Below, in pieces: positions 7,704 through 17,573 of a stretch of 64,000 bases of DNA. Position numbers and translations under genes: made by a program. Each line of letters begins with the position of its first letter. Position 1 is the first letter of the stretch. Below the pieces are notes generated by a model. It was not told the DNA's origin, searched no databases, and worked only from the letters and a program-made list of their open reading frames with translations. Source of the DNA: Aestuariimicrobium sp. p3-SID1156 (lineage in GTDB: Bacteria > Actinomycetota > Actinomycetes > Propionibacteriales > Propionibacteriaceae); contig NZ_JALXXB010000005.1 of NCBI RefSeq assembly GCF_025144225.1, forward strand, positions 112,835-176,834. The letters run 5' to 3'.

Positions 7704-9202
7704 TGAGCGAGATCCTCACCGCCACCGCCGCTGAACTGGCTCGCCGCATCGCCACCGGCGAGCAGAGCGCCGAAGAGGTCACCCGTGCCCACCTCGATCG
7801 CATCGAGGCGGTCGACCCCAAGGTCAACGCCTTCCTTGCCGTCGACTCCGAGCGAGCGCTTGCCACCGCACGACAGGTGGACGCCAAGCGCTCGGCGGGT
7901 GAGGAGCTCGGCCCGCTGGCCGGCGTCCCGATCGCGGTCAAGGACCTGCTCTGCTACCAGGGCCTGCCCACCACCGCCGGCTCGCGGATGCTCGAAGGCT
8001 GGGTTCCGCCCTACAACGCCACCGTCGTCGACCGCCTCATCGCCGCTGACATGGTGATCCTGGGCAAGACAAACCTCGACGAGTTCGCGATGGGATCCTC
8101 CACCGAGACCTCCGCCTACGGTCCCTCCCGGAACCCCTGGGACCTGGACCGCATCCCCGGCGGCTCCGGCGGCGGCTCGTCGGCAGCTGTGGCCTCCTTC
8201 GAGGCACCCCTGGCGATCGGCACCGACACCGGCGGTTCCATCCGCCAGCCCGCGTCCGTCACCGGGACCGTGGGTGTCAAGCCCACCTATGGCGGCTCCT
8301 CGCGCTACGGCATCATTGCGATGGCGAGCTCCCTGGACCAGCCCGGGCCCTGCGCTCGCACGACCGAGGACGCCGCCCTGCTGCACGCGGTGATCGCCGG
8401 TCATGACCCCATGGATGCGACCTCGATCCAGGCGCCGGTCCCGCCGGTGGTCGAGGCCGCCCGCAGCGGTGATGTCGCCGGGATGAAGATCGGCATCGTG
8501 CGCGAATTCGCCGGTGACGGCTATGCCCCCGGCGTCGAGCAGCGCTTCCAGGAGTCCCTCACGCTCCTCGAGAACGCCGGTGCTGAGCTCGTCGAGGTCT
8601 CCTGCCCCCACTTCGTGCACGCCCTGGCCACCTACTACCTGATCATGCCCGCCGAGGTCAGTTCCAACCTGGCGCGCTACGACGCGATGCGCTACGGCCT
8701 GCGCGTCGGTGACGATGGGGAGCGTTCCACCGAGGAGGTCATGCGCCTGACCCGTGGCCGGGGCTTCGGTTCGGAGGTCAAGCGCCGCATCATCATCGGC
8801 ACCCATGCCCTGTCCAGTGGCTACTACGACGCCTACTACGGCTCGGCGCAGAAGGTCAGGACGCTGATCCGACAGGACTTCGACCAGGCCTTCACCTCGG
8901 TGGATGTCCTGGTCTCGCCCTCGACGCCCACCACCGCGTTCAGGATCGGGGAGCGCATCGACGACCCCATGTCGATGTACCGCGCCGACCTGTGCACCAT
9001 CCCCGCCAACCTCGCCGGGAACGCGGCGGGCAGCTTCCCCGCCGGCCTCGCGCCCGAGGACGGGCTGCCGGTGGGCCTGCAGGTGATGGCCCCGCCGATG
9101 GCCGATGACCGCATCTACCGCGTCGGTGCCGCACTGGAACGCGCCCAGGCCTCTGCCTGGGGCGCACCCTTCACCAGCCAGATCCCCTTCCTGGAGGCCT
9201 GA
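7703..9202 (+). CDS. gatA: Asp-tRNA(Asn)/Glu-tRNA(Gln) amidotransferase subunit A
   Basis: A 499-residue amidase-signature enzyme that frees ammonia from glutamine for tRNA-dependent amidation. The Ser-cisSer-Lys triad aligns with Staphylococcus aureus GatA: Lys80 (GVPIAVKDL), Ser155 in [12 protein letters not shown], and the nucleophile Ser179 in [13 protein letters not shown]. The length is typical. AGGAGG lies 4 bases before the ATG. In M. tuberculosis pfkA separates gatA and gatB; here gatB follows after three bases. Confidence 0.97.
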   Translation: MSEILTATAAELARRIATGEQSAEEVTRAHLDRIEAVDPKVNAFLAVDSERALATARQVDAKRSAGEELGPLAGVPIAVKDLLCYQGLPTTAGSRMLEGWVPPYNATVVDRLIAADMVILGKTNLDEFAMGSSTETSAYGPSRNPWDLDRIPGGSGGGSSAAVASFEAPLAIGTDTGGSIRQPASVTGTVGVKPTYGGSSRYGIIAMASSLDQPGPCARTTEDAALLHAVIAGHDPMDATSIQAPVPPVVEAARSGDVAGMKIGIVREFAGDGYAPGVEQRFQESLTLLENAGAELVEVSCPHFVHALATYYLIMPAEVSSNLARYDAMRYGLRVGDDGERSTEEVMRLTRGRGFGSEVKRRIIIGTHALSSGYYDAYYGSAQKVRTLIRQDFDQAFTSVDVLVSPSTPTTAFRIGERIDDPMSMYRADLCTIPANLAGNAAGSFPAGLAPEDGLPVGLQVMAPPMADDRIYRVGAALERAQASAWGAPFTSQIPFLEA

Positions 9203-9205
9203 ACC

Positions 9206-10693
9206 ATGGATGTCATGGACTTTGAGGACGTTCTCGCCGCCTATGAGCCCGTCATGGGCCTGGAGGTGCACGTCGAGCTGAACACCGTGTCCAAGATGTT
9301 CTGCGGCTGCTCGACCGCCTTTGGCGCCGAGCCCAACACGCAGGTCTGCCCGATCTGCCTCGGCCTGCCCGGGTCGCTGCCGGTGATCAACGGCAAGGCG
9401 GTGGAGTCGGCGATCCGCATCGGACTGGCCCTGAACTGCCAGATCGCGTCCTGGTGTCGAATGGCTCGGAAGAACTACTTCTACCCGGACATGCCCAAGG
9501 ACTACCAGATCAGCCAGTACGACGAGCCGATCGCCTTCGATGGGTACCTTGACGTCGAGGTGGATGGGGAGACCTTCCGTGTCGACGTGGAGCGCGCCCA
9601 CATGGAGGAGGACACCGGCAAGTCCCTGCACGTCGGTGGCGCCACGGGCCGCATCCAGGGCGCCGACTACTCCCTGCTCGACTACAACCGCGCCGGCGTC
9701 CCCCTGATCGAGATCGTCACCCGACCAATCACCGGAGCCGGGGAGAAGGCGCCGCAGGTGGCCCGCGCCTATGTTGCGGCCCTGCGCGAGATCCTGCGTG
9801 GGCTCGATGTCTCCGATGTCCGCATGGAGCAGGGCTCCCTGCGTTGTGACGCCAATGTTTCGCTGATGCCCAGGGGTGCCGCCGTCTTCGGGACGCGCAC
9901 CGAGACCAAGAACGTCAATTCTCTGCGCTCGGTCGAGGGAGCGGTTCGCTACGAGATGTGCCGTCAGGGGGCAGTACTGTCCGAGGGCGGCACAGTCCGC
10001 CAGGAGACCCGCCACTGGAACGAGGCCGAGGGTTTCACCACCCCCGGGCGGTCCAAGGAAACCGCGGAGGACTACCGCTACTTCCCCGAGCCAGACCTCG
10101 TGCCCATCGCCCCGGACGCCGCCTGGGTGGAGGAACTGCGCGCCACGCTTCCCGAACCCCCCGCCGAACGACTGGCCCGTGTGACGAAGGAGTGGGGTTT
10201 CACCGACCTGGAGATGCGCGACGTGCTCGGTGCAGGCGCCATCGGGGTCATCGACCAGACCGTGGCCGCCGGGGCCACGCCCCAGGCCGCACGCAAGTGG
10301 TGGTTGGGCGAGCTCGTGCGGCGCGCCAATGAGGCGGGCGTGGAATTGGCCGAGGTCGGGATGACCCCTGCCCAGGTCGCCGAGCTGCAGCGACTCGTCG
10401 AGGGTGGGACCATCAACGACAAGCTCGCCCGTCAGGTCATCGATGGCGTGCTGGCAGGGGAGGGGGACCCGGAGCAGGTCGTCGCCACTCGCGGACTGTC
10501 CGTGGTGTCGGATGAGGGTGCGCTCTCGGCGGCCGTCGAGGCCGCCATCGCCGCGAATCCAGGTGTGGCGGACAAGGTCCGGGCGGGCAAGGTGCAGGCT
10601 GCTGGTGCGCTCATCGGTGCTGTGATGAAGGAGATGAAGGGCCAGGCAGATGCCGCCCGCGTCCGGGAGTTGGTGCTGGAGAAGCTCAGCTGA
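9206..10693 (+). CDS. gatB: Asp-tRNA(Asn)/Glu-tRNA(Gln) amidotransferase subunit B
   Basis: The 495-residue kinase-like subunit that phosphorylates the tRNA-bound Glu or Asp and adds ammonia delivered from GatA. The N-terminal cradle has [10 protein letters not shown] and a zinc site, CGC and CPIC, in FCGCSTAFG and [30 protein letters not shown] is a GatB hallmark. The tail domain (about 340-495) binds the tRNA elbow. GGAGG lies 8 bases before the ATG. The last eight bases, TCAGCTGA, are shared with the stop codon of the convergent gene. Confidence 0.97.
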   Translation: MDVMDFEDVLAAYEPVMGLEVHVELNTVSKMFCGCSTAFGAEPNTQVCPICLGLPGSLPVINGKAVESAIRIGLALNCQIASWCRMARKNYFYPDMPKDYQISQYDEPIAFDGYLDVEVDGETFRVDVERAHMEEDTGKSLHVGGATGRIQGADYSLLDYNRAGVPLIEIVTRPITGAGEKAPQVARAYVAALREILRGLDVSDVRMEQGSLRCDANVSLMPRGAAVFGTRTETKNVNSLRSVEGAVRYEMCRQGAVLSEGGTVRQETRHWNEAEGFTTPGRSKETAEDYRYFPEPDLVPIAPDAAWVEELRATLPEPPAERLARVTKEWGFTDLEMRDVLGAGAIGVIDQTVAAGATPQAARKWWLGELVRRANEAGVELAEVGMTPAQVAELQRLVEGGTINDKLARQVIDGVLAGEGDPEQVVATRGLSVVSDEGALSAAVEAAIAANPGVADKVRAGKVQAAGALIGAVMKEMKGQADAARVRELVLEKLS

Positions 10694-11330
10694 GGTGGTC
10701 CTGCAGCTGGGCGATGGCGTCGTCCTCGCCGATGAACTCCACCTCGGTGACCGAGCGGCGCCCGCTCAGCCACAGCACGATCTCGGAGGGCTTGCCTGCG
10801 ATCGTCACGATGCTGTCTCCTGTGCGGACACGCACGGAGGCCTCCGGGTCAAGCGCATTCTCGACCACGACGCCCACCGGAGCCCGGGAGAAGGCGATCC
10901 GGGAGAGCAGGCTGACCCGCGTCCACAGGGTCTGCTCGTCGGCCACGCGCAGGAGTCGGGGCGGCAGCGGGTCGTTGCCGGCGCGTCGCACGTCCTCATG
11001 GTGGACGAAGAACTCCATGCCGTTGACTGCGGCGTCCACGGGCGACAGTGCGAGGGGTGAGAGCCGCCCCGGTCCGCGCCGAAAGCGATCCACGAGGTCG
11101 GTCCAGCTGCCCCGGTGGGCGGCGCGGGCCATGCGCCGACGAGTGATCCCGGACAGGGCCGGCACGAAGATCCCGGGCAGCGCGAGCGGATCGGATTCTC
11201 GCACGACCAGGTGCTCGCAGAGGTCCTGGGTGAGCCAGCCCTCGCAGAGGGTCGGGGCAGTGGGGCCCACGGTGTCAAACAGGTCCGCCAGCGCGGCGCG
11301 CTCGTTCTGGGCCAGGGTTGGGGCGCTCAT
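10686..11330 (-). CDS. TIGR03085-type metal-binding protein (DinB/MDMPI-like)
   Basis: A 214-residue protein with an N-terminal DinB-like helical bundle: [33 protein letters not shown] and [12 protein letters not shown] supply the histidines and acidic residues expected to bind a divalent metal. Mycothiol-dependent maleylpyruvate isomerase and related thiol-transfer enzymes share this fold, but the sequence does not show which thiol or substrate is used. The C-terminal part ([11 protein letters not shown]...) resembles the SCP-2-like half of that family. It converges on gatB, sharing the palindrome TCAGCTGA as both stop codons. Confidence 0.7.
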   Translation of the reverse strand: MSAPTLAQNERAALADLFDTVGPTAPTLCEGWLTQDLCEHLVVRESDPLALPGIFVPALSGITRRRMARAAHRGSWTDLVDRFRRGPGRLSPLALSPVDAAVNGMEFFVHHEDVRRAGNDPLPPRLLRVADEQTLWTRVSLLSRIAFSRAPVGVVVENALDPEASVRVRTGDSIVTIAGKPSEIVLWLSGRRSVTEVEFIGEDDAIAQLQDHLS

Positions 11331-11336
11331 GATCGA

Positions 11337-11342
11337 AGACTA
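11337..11342 (-). promoter_or_regulatory. -10 box TAGTCT, leaderless-type, for the TIGR03085-type gene
   Basis: On the minus strand TAGTCT ends 6 bases before the ATG at 11330 with no ribosome-binding site between. Confidence 0.5.
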
Positions 11343-11393
11343 GAGCAGAGGACAACGCTACGGACCTGAAGAGTGGCGATCACATCCTGAACC

Positions 11394-11423
11394 CTTGATA
11401 CCGAGAAGGTCCCCGCTTGATAC
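11394..11423 (+). repeat. Direct repeat CTTGATAC, two copies 22 bases apart
   Basis: Copies at 11394-11401 and 11416-11423 share CTTGATAC, each preceded by C and any base. The 22-base period is about two helical turns. They lie in the 145-base gap between the divergent TIGR03085-type gene and hisI, 40-69 bases before the hisI -10 box, so a regulator site is possible. Two short copies could also arise by chance. Confidence 0.3.
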
Positions 11424-11462
11424 ACCCGGCTACCTCAGTCACCCGGTGTGCTCGACGCCCCC

Positions 11463-11468
11463 TACAAT
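11463..11468 (+). promoter_or_regulatory. -10 box TACAAT, leaderless-type, for the hisI-trp operon
   Basis: TACAAT, one base from consensus, ends 7 bases before the hisI ATG. It is the only promoter-like signal seen upstream of trpE, so it probably drives hisI and at least trpE. A leaderless message leaves no room for a classical trp leader peptide attenuator. Confidence 0.55.
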
Positions 11469-11475
11469 CGCCAGC

Positions 11476-11841
11476 ATGCCCCTGGACCCCTCCATCGCCG
11501 CCCGACTGAAGCGCAATGACGCCGGGCTGGTCGCCGCCATCGCCCAGGACGCCACCACCGGCGCAGTCCTCATGCAGGCCTGGATGAACGACGAGGCGCT
11601 GCACCTCACCCTCACCACCGGCCGGGCCACCTATTGGAGCCGCAGCCGCAACGAGCTGTGGGTCAAGGGCGAAACCTCTGGCCACGTCCAGCAGGTGCGC
11701 GAGGTGCGTCTGGACTGCGACGGCGACAGCATCCTGCTCGCCGTCGATCAGACGGGCCCGGCATGCCACACCGGCGCGGCCACCTGCTTCACTCGCGATG
11801 TGCTGCCGCTGCGGCAGCAGACCGAGAGGGAGGACGCATGA
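11476..11841 (+). CDS. hisI: Phosphoribosyl-AMP cyclohydrolase HisI
   Basis: A 121-residue zinc enzyme for the third step of histidine synthesis, opening the purine ring of phosphoribosyl-AMP. It carries [33 protein letters not shown], then [14 protein letters not shown] and [12 protein letters not shown]. The last two stretches provide the cysteine and aspartate metal ligands. It is the monofunctional form, without the HisE pyrophosphohydrolase domain. The ATG at 11476 is chosen because family members start close to it. Its last four bases overlap the trpE start, fusing a histidine gene to the head of the tryptophan operon, as in mycobacteria. Confidence 0.95.
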   Translation: MPLDPSIAARLKRNDAGLVAAIAQDATTGAVLMQAWMNDEALHLTLTTGRATYWSRSRNELWVKGETSGHVQQVREVRLDCDGDSILLAVDQTGPACHTGAATCFTRDVLPLRQQTEREDA

Positions 11842-13367
11842 GCCACGACCTGGACCTCGCGATCTCTCCCACGCGGGAGGAGTTCCTCGCCCGCGCCGGC
11901 GATCCGACCTGCCGCGTCATTCCGGTCCACGCGCGCCTGGTGGCCGACGACCAGACTCCGGTCGGTCTGTACCACCAGCTGTGCGGTGACCGTGAGCTGA
12001 CCTGGCTCCTCGAGTCCGCACAAGCCGGGGTCTGGTCACGGTGGTCCTTCATCGGGGTGAACTCGCTGTCCACCTTCTACGAGCACGAGGGACGCACCCG
12101 GTGGCATGGCCCGGTGCCTCACGGCATCGACGCCGACGCCGAGCCCTTGGCCGTCCTGGCCCAGATGTTGGACGTGTTCGCCACCCCCGCGCATCCGGAC
12201 CTGCCGCCCTTCACCTCTGGCCTGGTTGGCTACCTCGGCTACGACGTGGTCCGCCGCGTCGAGAAGCTGCCGGACAGCTGCACGGATGATCTCGGGGTCC
12301 CCGAGATGATGCAGATGCTGGCCAGCGACCTGGCGGTCCTGGACCACCACCAGGGCGAGCTCTGGTTGATCGCCAATGCGCTGAACCTGGACGCCAGCCC
12401 AGAAGGTGCCGAGAGGGCCTATGACGCAGCCTGCCGCCGGGTGCGTGCGATGGCCGAGCAGGTCCTGTCTGAGCGGCGTCCCCTGCTCGCCCGTCGCGGA
12501 CCGGCCGTGGAGCGCGAGGACGTCCTCGCGCAGGTCGAGCGCCAACGAAGCAGCCAGGACTTCCAGGCCATCGTCGAGGAGGCCAAGGAGGAGATCCGCG
12601 CCGGGGAGATCTTCCAGGTGGTCCCCAGCCAGCGCTTCGACCTGCCCTGTCAGGTGGATGCGCTCCAGGTCTATCGCGAGCTCCGGGTCACCAACCCCAG
12701 CCAGTACCTCATCCTGATGCGGCTGCCGGGTTTCGCGCTGGTCTCGGCCAGCCCGGAGGCGCTGGTGACGGTACGTGAGGGGGCGGCCACCACTCGACCC
12801 ATCGCTGGAACCCGACCGCGTGGCGCCACCCCTTCCGAGGACCTGCACCTGGAGCAGGAGTTGCTGGCTGACGAGAAGGAACGCGCCGAGCACGTCATGC
12901 TCGTCGACCTCGGACGCAATGACCTGGGCAGGGTGTGCAGCCCCGGCACCGTCGAGGTGACCGAGTTCATGCACGTGCGTCGCTATTCCCACGTCATGCA
13001 CCTGGAGGCCGCGGTGACCGGGCAGGTCGAACCCGGGCGCTCGGCGCTGGACGTCACCCTGGCCTGCTTCCCGGCCGGGACACTGTCCGGGGCTCCGAAG
13101 CTTCGCGCCATGGAGATCATCGACCGTCTCGAGACCACCCGACGGGGTGTCTACGGGGGAGCGATCGGCTACTTCGACTTCGCCGGGAACGCGGAGAACG
13201 CCATCGCCATCCGCACCGCACTGATCAAGGACGGCGTCGCGCACGTCCAGGCCGGTGCCGGGGTGGTGGCCGACTCCGACCCGGTTGCCGAGGACCTGGA
13301 GACCCAGCACAAGGCCATGGCGGTGCTCACGGCCGTCGCTCGAGCCCAGGGAATGGGACAGCTGTGA
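11838..13367 (+). CDS. trpE: Anthranilate synthase component I
   Basis: A 509-residue chorismate-using enzyme making anthranilate with ammonia from the TrpG subunit, which is not in the window. The LLES motif (WLLESAQAG, about 57) is the tryptophan feedback site. The catalytic C-terminal half shows [54 protein letters not shown] and [11 protein letters not shown], all hallmark chorismate-binding segments. The ATG at 11838 overlaps the hisI stop and is preceded by GAGGGAGG. GTGA at its end starts the next gene. Confidence 0.97.
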   Translation: MSHDLDLAISPTREEFLARAGDPTCRVIPVHARLVADDQTPVGLYHQLCGDRELTWLLESAQAGVWSRWSFIGVNSLSTFYEHEGRTRWHGPVPHGIDADAEPLAVLAQMLDVFATPAHPDLPPFTSGLVGYLGYDVVRRVEKLPDSCTDDLGVPEMMQMLASDLAVLDHHQGELWLIANALNLDASPEGAERAYDAACRRVRAMAEQVLSERRPLLARRGPAVEREDVLAQVERQRSSQDFQAIVEEAKEEIRAGEIFQVVPSQRFDLPCQVDALQVYRELRVTNPSQYLILMRLPGFALVSASPEALVTVREGAATTRPIAGTRPRGATPSEDLHLEQELLADEKERAEHVMLVDLGRNDLGRVCSPGTVEVTEFMHVRRYSHVMHLEAAVTGQVEPGRSALDVTLACFPAGTLSGAPKLRAMEIIDRLETTRRGVYGGAIGYFDFAGNAENAIAIRTALIKDGVAHVQAGAGVVADSDPVAEDLETQHKAMAVLTAVARAQGMGQL

Positions 13368-13783
13368 CCCGCAGCATCCTCAAGCTGCTCGGGCCGGTGC
13401 TGGTCCTGGTCGGCGGCGTCGTCCTGCTGGCCTGGGGTGACCAGCCCTCCGGCTGGGCCCTGGTCGCCGGGACCGGACTGTTCGCCCTGCTCGGCACCAT
13501 GGGCAGGCGTTGTCTGGGCATCCTGCTGATGCTGACCTGCACGGTGCTCGCCAACGGAGGTCTGCGACCAGTCCAGGCGCCCGTGCTGGTCGGCAGTGTG
13601 ATGGGCTTCGTCGGCGCCAGCGTGATGCTGCTCACGGCCACGTGGTGGACGCCCCGCCGGTCCCGCTTCGAGACGGGTTCAATGCCGGTGCCCGCCGAAG
13701 CAGCGCCGTTGGACGTGTGGAAGGCGATGGACGCGGGTCTCGACCCCACCGAGGTGGACGACCATCCCCGGGAGTCGCGCTAG
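13364..13783 (+). CDS. Trp-operon-associated membrane protein
   Basis: A 139-residue protein with four predicted membrane segments (roughly 6-24, 30-46, 50-66 and 75-93) and a polar, acidic C-terminal tail. Actinobacterial trp operons regularly carry a small membrane protein between trpE and trpC, and this one sits exactly there, overlapping trpE by four bases (GTGA). The family has no established function; its constant linkage suggests tryptophan or precursor transport or sensing, which is an inference. The stop codon TAG is also the first part of a candidate -10 box. Confidence 0.72.
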   Translation: MTRSILKLLGPVLVLVGGVVLLAWGDQPSGWALVAGTGLFALLGTMGRRCLGILLMLTCTVLANGGLRPVQAPVLVGSVMGFVGASVMLLTATWWTPRRSRFETGSMPVPAEAAPLDVWKAMDAGLDPTEVDDHPRESR

Positions 13784-13786
13784 GCT
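13781..13786 (+). promoter_or_regulatory. Candidate internal -10 box TAGGCT ahead of the HGxxPAAW gene and trpCBA
   Basis: TAGGCT overlaps the stop codon of the preceding gene and lies 30 bases before the ATG at 13817. It would allow trpC-trpB-trpA expression apart from trpE. Confidence 0.35.
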
Positions 13787-13816
13787 GAACCCCAGCCCCA
13801 GATGGAAGGAAAGCCC

Positions 13817-14083
13817 ATGCAGGAGAAGGATCCTCACCTGGAGTCGTTCGACTCGCACGTGACCGTGGAGAAGCGCAATGGTCGCGTCATCCGCTACTAC
13901 CACCACTCCCAGAGCCCTGCGGCGTGGGTGGGCGTCATCATGGCAGGTCTGGGCTTCCTCCTCGCTGCTGTCGGAGCCATGCTGGGCCCGATGTGGATCC
14001 TCATCTACATCGGTGCTGCCCTCGTGGTGGGCTCGCTGATCGTCGGCAACATCCTCAAGGCCATGGGCCTGGGCCAGGGCTGA
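13817..14083 (+). CDS. HGxxPAAW-motif small membrane protein
   Basis: An 88-residue protein whose core reads HHSQSPAAWVGVIM, the HGxxPAAW motif with Gly replaced by His, followed by two membrane helices (about 41-62 and 65-84). This family sits beside trp genes in many actinobacteria, with unknown role. The ATG at 13817 is chosen over the one at 13802 because GAAGGA (13805-13810) is correctly spaced before it. It ends two bases before trpC. The charged N-terminal 30 residues probably face the cytoplasm. Confidence 0.75.
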   Translation: MQEKDPHLESFDSHVTVEKRNGRVIRYYHHSQSPAAWVGVIMAGLGFLLAAVGAMLGPMWILIYIGAALVVGSLIVGNILKAMGLGQG

Positions 14084-14085
14084 GC

Positions 14086-14871
14086 ATGGGAGTGCTGGAC
14101 GACATCGTCGCCGGCGTTCGCCTCGACGTCCAGGCGCGTGAGGCCCTGCTGACCCGTGGGGACCTGGAGGCACGCCTGGACCAGGTGTCGTCCCCGCTGG
14201 ACCCCATGCCTGCGTTCCGGGCGCCGGGGCTTGCCGTCATCGCCGAGGTGAAGCGCAGGAGCCCCTCCAAGGGGGCGCTCGCCGACATCCCCGACCCCGC
14301 CCAGCTCGCGGCCTGTTACGAGACCGGCGGGGCAGCCGCCATCAGCGTCCTCACCGAGGAGCGTCGTTTTGGCGGTTCGCTCACCGACCTGGACGCCGTG
14401 CGCGCCCGCGTGCGGATTCCCGTGCTGCGCAAGGACTTCATCGTCACCGAGTACCAGCTGGTCGAGGCCCGCGCCCATGGTGCCGACCTGGCCCTGCTGA
14501 TCGTTGCGGCCCTGGGCGACGACGACCTGGCCCGCCTGCACGGACTGGCGATCGACCTCGGGCTCACCCCGCTGGTCGAGGTGCACACCGTCGAGGAGGC
14601 CCGGCGTGCCGTGGACCTCGGCGCTGAACTGATCGGGGTCAACAACCGCAACCTGCAGACCCTCGAGGTCGACCTGGACCAGTTCGCCCGCATCGCCGAA
14701 CACCTGCCCGAAGGCTGCGTCAAGGTGGCCGAATCCGGCATCAGCGGGCCCGAGGACGCCGCCCGTTTCCACCGCGAGGGCGCCCAGGTGCTGCTGGTGG
14801 GGGAGACCCTCGTCCGCCATTCCGATCCGACCGGGGCCGTCCAGGCCCTGCTGAGGAGCATTCCCTCGTGA
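14086..14871 (+). CDS. trpC: Indole-3-glycerol phosphate synthase
   Basis: A 261-residue single-domain TIM-barrel enzyme closing the indole ring in tryptophan synthesis. Conserved barrel residues appear in [51 protein letters not shown] and [11 protein letters not shown]. It is not fused to TrpF, which fits the PriA enzyme in this window doing the preceding isomerisation. trpB begins inside its last four bases (GTGA). Confidence 0.97.
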   Translation: MGVLDDIVAGVRLDVQAREALLTRGDLEARLDQVSSPLDPMPAFRAPGLAVIAEVKRRSPSKGALADIPDPAQLAACYETGGAAAISVLTEERRFGGSLTDLDAVRARVRIPVLRKDFIVTEYQLVEARAHGADLALLIVAALGDDDLARLHGLAIDLGLTPLVEVHTVEEARRAVDLGAELIGVNNRNLQTLEVDLDQFARIAEHLPEGCVKVAESGISGPEDAARFHREGAQVLLVGETLVRHSDPTGAVQALLRSIPS

Positions 14872-16112
14872 CCACGAATACCCCCTCGCTCCCCGACAAC
14901 CGCGGGCACTACGAGAAGTTTGGCGGCAAGTATGTCCCTGAAGCCCTCCAAGCTGCCCTGACCGAGCTGGAGGAGTCCTTCGAGCAGGCCCGCGGTGACG
15001 AGTCCTTTGCTGCCGAGCTCGATGACCTGCGCCGCAACTACTCCGGGCGTCCCACCCCGATCACCGAGGCCAAGCGGTTCAGTCAGCAGTGCGGCGGGGC
15101 GAGGATCCTGCTCAAGCGTGAGGACCTCAACCACACCGGCAGCCACAAGATCAACAATGTCCTCGGCCAGGCGCTGCTGGCCAAGCGCATGGGCAAGACC
15201 CGGGTCATCGCCGAGACGGGCGCCGGCCAGCACGGCGTGGCGAGCGCCACCGCAGCTGCCCTGCTGGGCCTGGAATGCAAGGTCTACATGGGCCAGGTCG
15301 ACACCGAGCGCCAAGCGCTCAACGTCGCTCGCATGCAGCTGCTGGGCGCTGATGTCGTGGCTGTCGCCTCCGGCAGCCGCACCCTCAAGGACGCGATGAA
15401 CGAGGCCATGCGAGAGTGGGTGGCGACCCTGGAGGACACCCACTACCTCATCGGGACCGTGGGTGGACCGCACCCCTTCCCGAAGATCGTGCGCGAGTTC
15501 CAGCGCATCATCTCCACCGAGGCCCGGGGGCAGATGATCGAGCGCTTCGGCCAGCTCCCCGATGCGGTGGCGGCCTGCATTGGTGGCGGTTCCAATGCGA
15601 TGGGCATGTTCGCTGACTTCATTCCGGATGCCGAGGTGGAGCTGTGGGGCTTCGAGGCCGGCGGGGAAGGTGTCGAGAGTGGACGCCACGCGGCCACGAT
15701 CTCGGCAGGCACCATCGGTGTCCTGCATGGAGCACGTACCTACGTCCTGCAGGACGAGGACGGCCAGACCATCGAATCGCACTCGATCTCGGCCGGGCTG
15801 GACTACCCCGGCGTCGGGCCCGAACACGCCTGGCTCGCAGATACCGGGCGTGCGATCTACCGCCCGGTGAGCGACGCCGAGGCGATGAAGGCTCTGGAGG
15901 ACCTCAGCCGGTCCGAGGGCATCATGCCCGCCATCGAGTCCGCGCACGCGGTGGCGGGCGCCCGTCGTCGAGCCCTGCAGCTGGCCGCTGAGGGCAAGCA
16001 GCCGACCATCCTGATCTGCCTGTCGGGCCGCGGTGACAAGGACGTTCCCACCGCCCTGAAGTGGGCCGGGCTGGATGGCACCCCCAACGAGGTCAAGGGA
16101 GGACTGGAATGA
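14868..16112 (+). CDS. trpB: Tryptophan synthase beta chain
   Basis: A 414-residue PLP enzyme that joins indole and serine. The PLP lysine is Lys94 in [19 protein letters not shown] forms the substrate carboxylate loop, [10 protein letters not shown] the PLP-phosphate loop, and LSGRGDKD closes the site near the C-terminus. It is the standard TrpB1 type that partners TrpA, encoded immediately downstream with a four-base overlap. The GTG at 14868 lies in the trpC stop. Confidence 0.98.
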   Translation: MTTNTPSLPDNRGHYEKFGGKYVPEALQAALTELEESFEQARGDESFAAELDDLRRNYSGRPTPITEAKRFSQQCGGARILLKREDLNHTGSHKINNVLGQALLAKRMGKTRVIAETGAGQHGVASATAAALLGLECKVYMGQVDTERQALNVARMQLLGADVVAVASGSRTLKDAMNEAMREWVATLEDTHYLIGTVGGPHPFPKIVREFQRIISTEARGQMIERFGQLPDAVAACIGGGSNAMGMFADFIPDAEVELWGFEAGGEGVESGRHAATISAGTIGVLHGARTYVLQDEDGQTIESHSISAGLDYPGVGPEHAWLADTGRAIYRPVSDAEAMKALEDLSRSEGIMPAIESAHAVAGARRRALQLAAEGKQPTILICLSGRGDKDVPTALKWAGLDGTPNEVKGGLE

Positions 16113-16921
16113 GCTCCGGCGAGGCATTCCGGCTCGCCCGCGAGGAGGGACGCGGCTGTCTGGTCGGCTACCTGCCCGTGGGTTACCCCACCGTCGACGG
16201 GTCCATCGAGGCCATGAAGGCGATCACCGAGGGCACCCGGGGACAGGGCGTTGACCTGGTCGAGATCGGTGCTCCCTACAGTGACCCGATGATGGACGGT
16301 CCCACCATCCAGCACGCTGCCAACCGAGCCCTGGAACGCCGGGTGCGCACCAGCGACGTCATGCGCGCGGTCGAGGCGGTCACCAACCATGGCACCCCTG
16401 CTGTGGTGATGACCTACTGGAACCTGGTCGAGGCCTACGGGGTCGAGCGCTATGCCCGCGACCTGTCCAGTGCGGGAGGCTCCGGCCTCATCACGCCTGA
16501 CCTCACCCCCGACGAGGCCGAGGAATGGATGGCGGCCAGCGACCAGTACGACCTCGACCGCATCTTTCTCATCGCCCCCTCGTCCACCGATGAGCGGCTG
16601 GCGATGACCACCGACGCCTGCCGCGGCTGGGTCTACGCCACCTCGATCATGGGTGTTACCGGTGCCCGTGACGAGGCCTCCTCGCAAGCACCTGAATTGG
16701 TACGCCGCGCCAAGCAGGTCAGCGACCTGCCCATGGGCGTGGGTCTGGGTGTCAGCAATGGCGACCAGGCTGCCCAGGTGTGCAGCTATGCCGATGGCGT
16801 CATCGTGGGGTCCGCCCTGGTGAACCGCCTGATCGACAACGAGCGCACCGGCGGCAGCGACCTGACCGAGTTGCGGCGAGTGGCAGATGACCTGGCCGAA
16901 GGTGTCCGGCGTCGTGGCTGA
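16109..16921 (+). CDS. trpA: Tryptophan synthase alpha chain
   Basis: A 270-residue TIM barrel that splits indole-glycerol phosphate and channels indole to TrpB. The catalytic pair is Glu52 in [11 protein letters not shown] and Asp63 in MMDGPTIQ, equivalent to Glu49 and Asp60 of the Salmonella enzyme. [16 protein letters not shown] and [14 protein letters not shown] form the active-site loops. Its end overlaps the Sco-like gene by eight bases if that gene starts at 16914. Confidence 0.97.
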   Translation: MSSGEAFRLAREEGRGCLVGYLPVGYPTVDGSIEAMKAITEGTRGQGVDLVEIGAPYSDPMMDGPTIQHAANRALERRVRTSDVMRAVEAVTNHGTPAVVMTYWNLVEAYGVERYARDLSSAGGSGLITPDLTPDEAEEWMAASDQYDLDRIFLIAPSSTDERLAMTTDACRGWVYATSIMGVTGARDEASSQAPELVRRAKQVSDLPMGVGLGVSNGDQAAQVCSYADGVIVGSALVNRLIDNERTGGSDLTELRRVADDLAEGVRRRG

Positions 16922-17573
16922 ACTGAACCGTCGTGGGCTGCTGCGTTGTAGCGGCGCAGGGGCCCTGGCCGGTCTGGGGCTGCTCGCGTCCTGCTCGGAT
17001 GGCCAGGACAACCCGCCCGCCGTGCTCGGCTCGCGAGCCGGCGGCTACGTGGCCGGGACCGCCCTTACCGATGGACCGCCCCTTCCGGACATCACGCTCA
17101 CAGACCAGGATGGCAAGCCATTCCGGTTGGCCCATGACGTGAAGACCCCGGTCACCCTGGTCTTCTTCGGCTACACCCACTGCCCGGACATCTGCCCGGG
17201 CATCCTGGCCGACCTGGCCAGTGCCCGCAGCCGAGCAGGGGGTGAAGTGCCTGCCAAGACGACTGTGGTGCTGATCTCCACCGATCCGCCCCGGGACACG
17301 CCCAAGGTCATGAGGGAGTACCTCAAGCGCATTGATGAGTCCTTCATCGGGCTCACCGGCGATCTGGAGACGATCACGAAGGCCGGCGCCCAACTCGGCA
17401 TCACCATGGAGCAGACCACCAAGCTGCCCAGCGGCGGCTACGAAATCACCCACGGCACCCAGGTCTACGGCTTCGGCGCGGACCGCAAGGCTCAGGTGCT
17501 CTGGAGCCAGGGGACCAGCGTGGCCGACTACAAGGCCGACTTCACCACGCTCGTCGGGAAGCAGCCCACGTGA
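16914..17573 (+). CDS. SCO1/SenC-family lipoprotein with a Tat-like signal
   Basis: 219 residues from GTG at 16914 (ATG at 16887 would add nine). The N-terminus has twin arginines in NRRGLLR, a hydrophobic stretch and a lipobox LLASC, so it is probably a Tat-exported lipoprotein on the outer face of the membrane. The thioredoxin-like domain holds the copper/redox motif HCPDICPG (CxxxC) and the partner histidine in GYEITHGTQVY. SCO proteins deliver copper to cytochrome c oxidase CuA or act as thiol reductases. No oxidase gene is nearby. It overlaps trpA upstream and lgt downstream; Lgt would lipidate it. Confidence 0.87.
   Translation: MAELNRRGLLRCSGAGALAGLGLLASCSDGQDNPPAVLGSRAGGYVAGTALTDGPPLPDITLTDQDGKPFRLAHDVKTPVTLVFFGYTHCPDICPGILADLASARSRAGGEVPAKTTVVLISTDPPRDTPKVMREYLKRIDESFIGLTGDLETITKAGAQLGITMEQTTKLPSGGYEITHGTQVYGFGADRKAQVLWSQGTSVADYKADFTTLVGKQPT

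Noticed and set aside
7358..10015. A long open frame on the minus strand opposite gatC, gatA and gatB
   Set aside because: It is Gly/His/Val/Gln-rich antisense of high-GC coding DNA, has no family motif and lies opposite three well-supported genes.
11331..11475. Tryptophan leader peptide and attenuator before hisI-trpE
   Set aside because: No small frame with tandem Trp codons and no terminator hairpin are present, and the -10 box is 7 bases from the hisI start.
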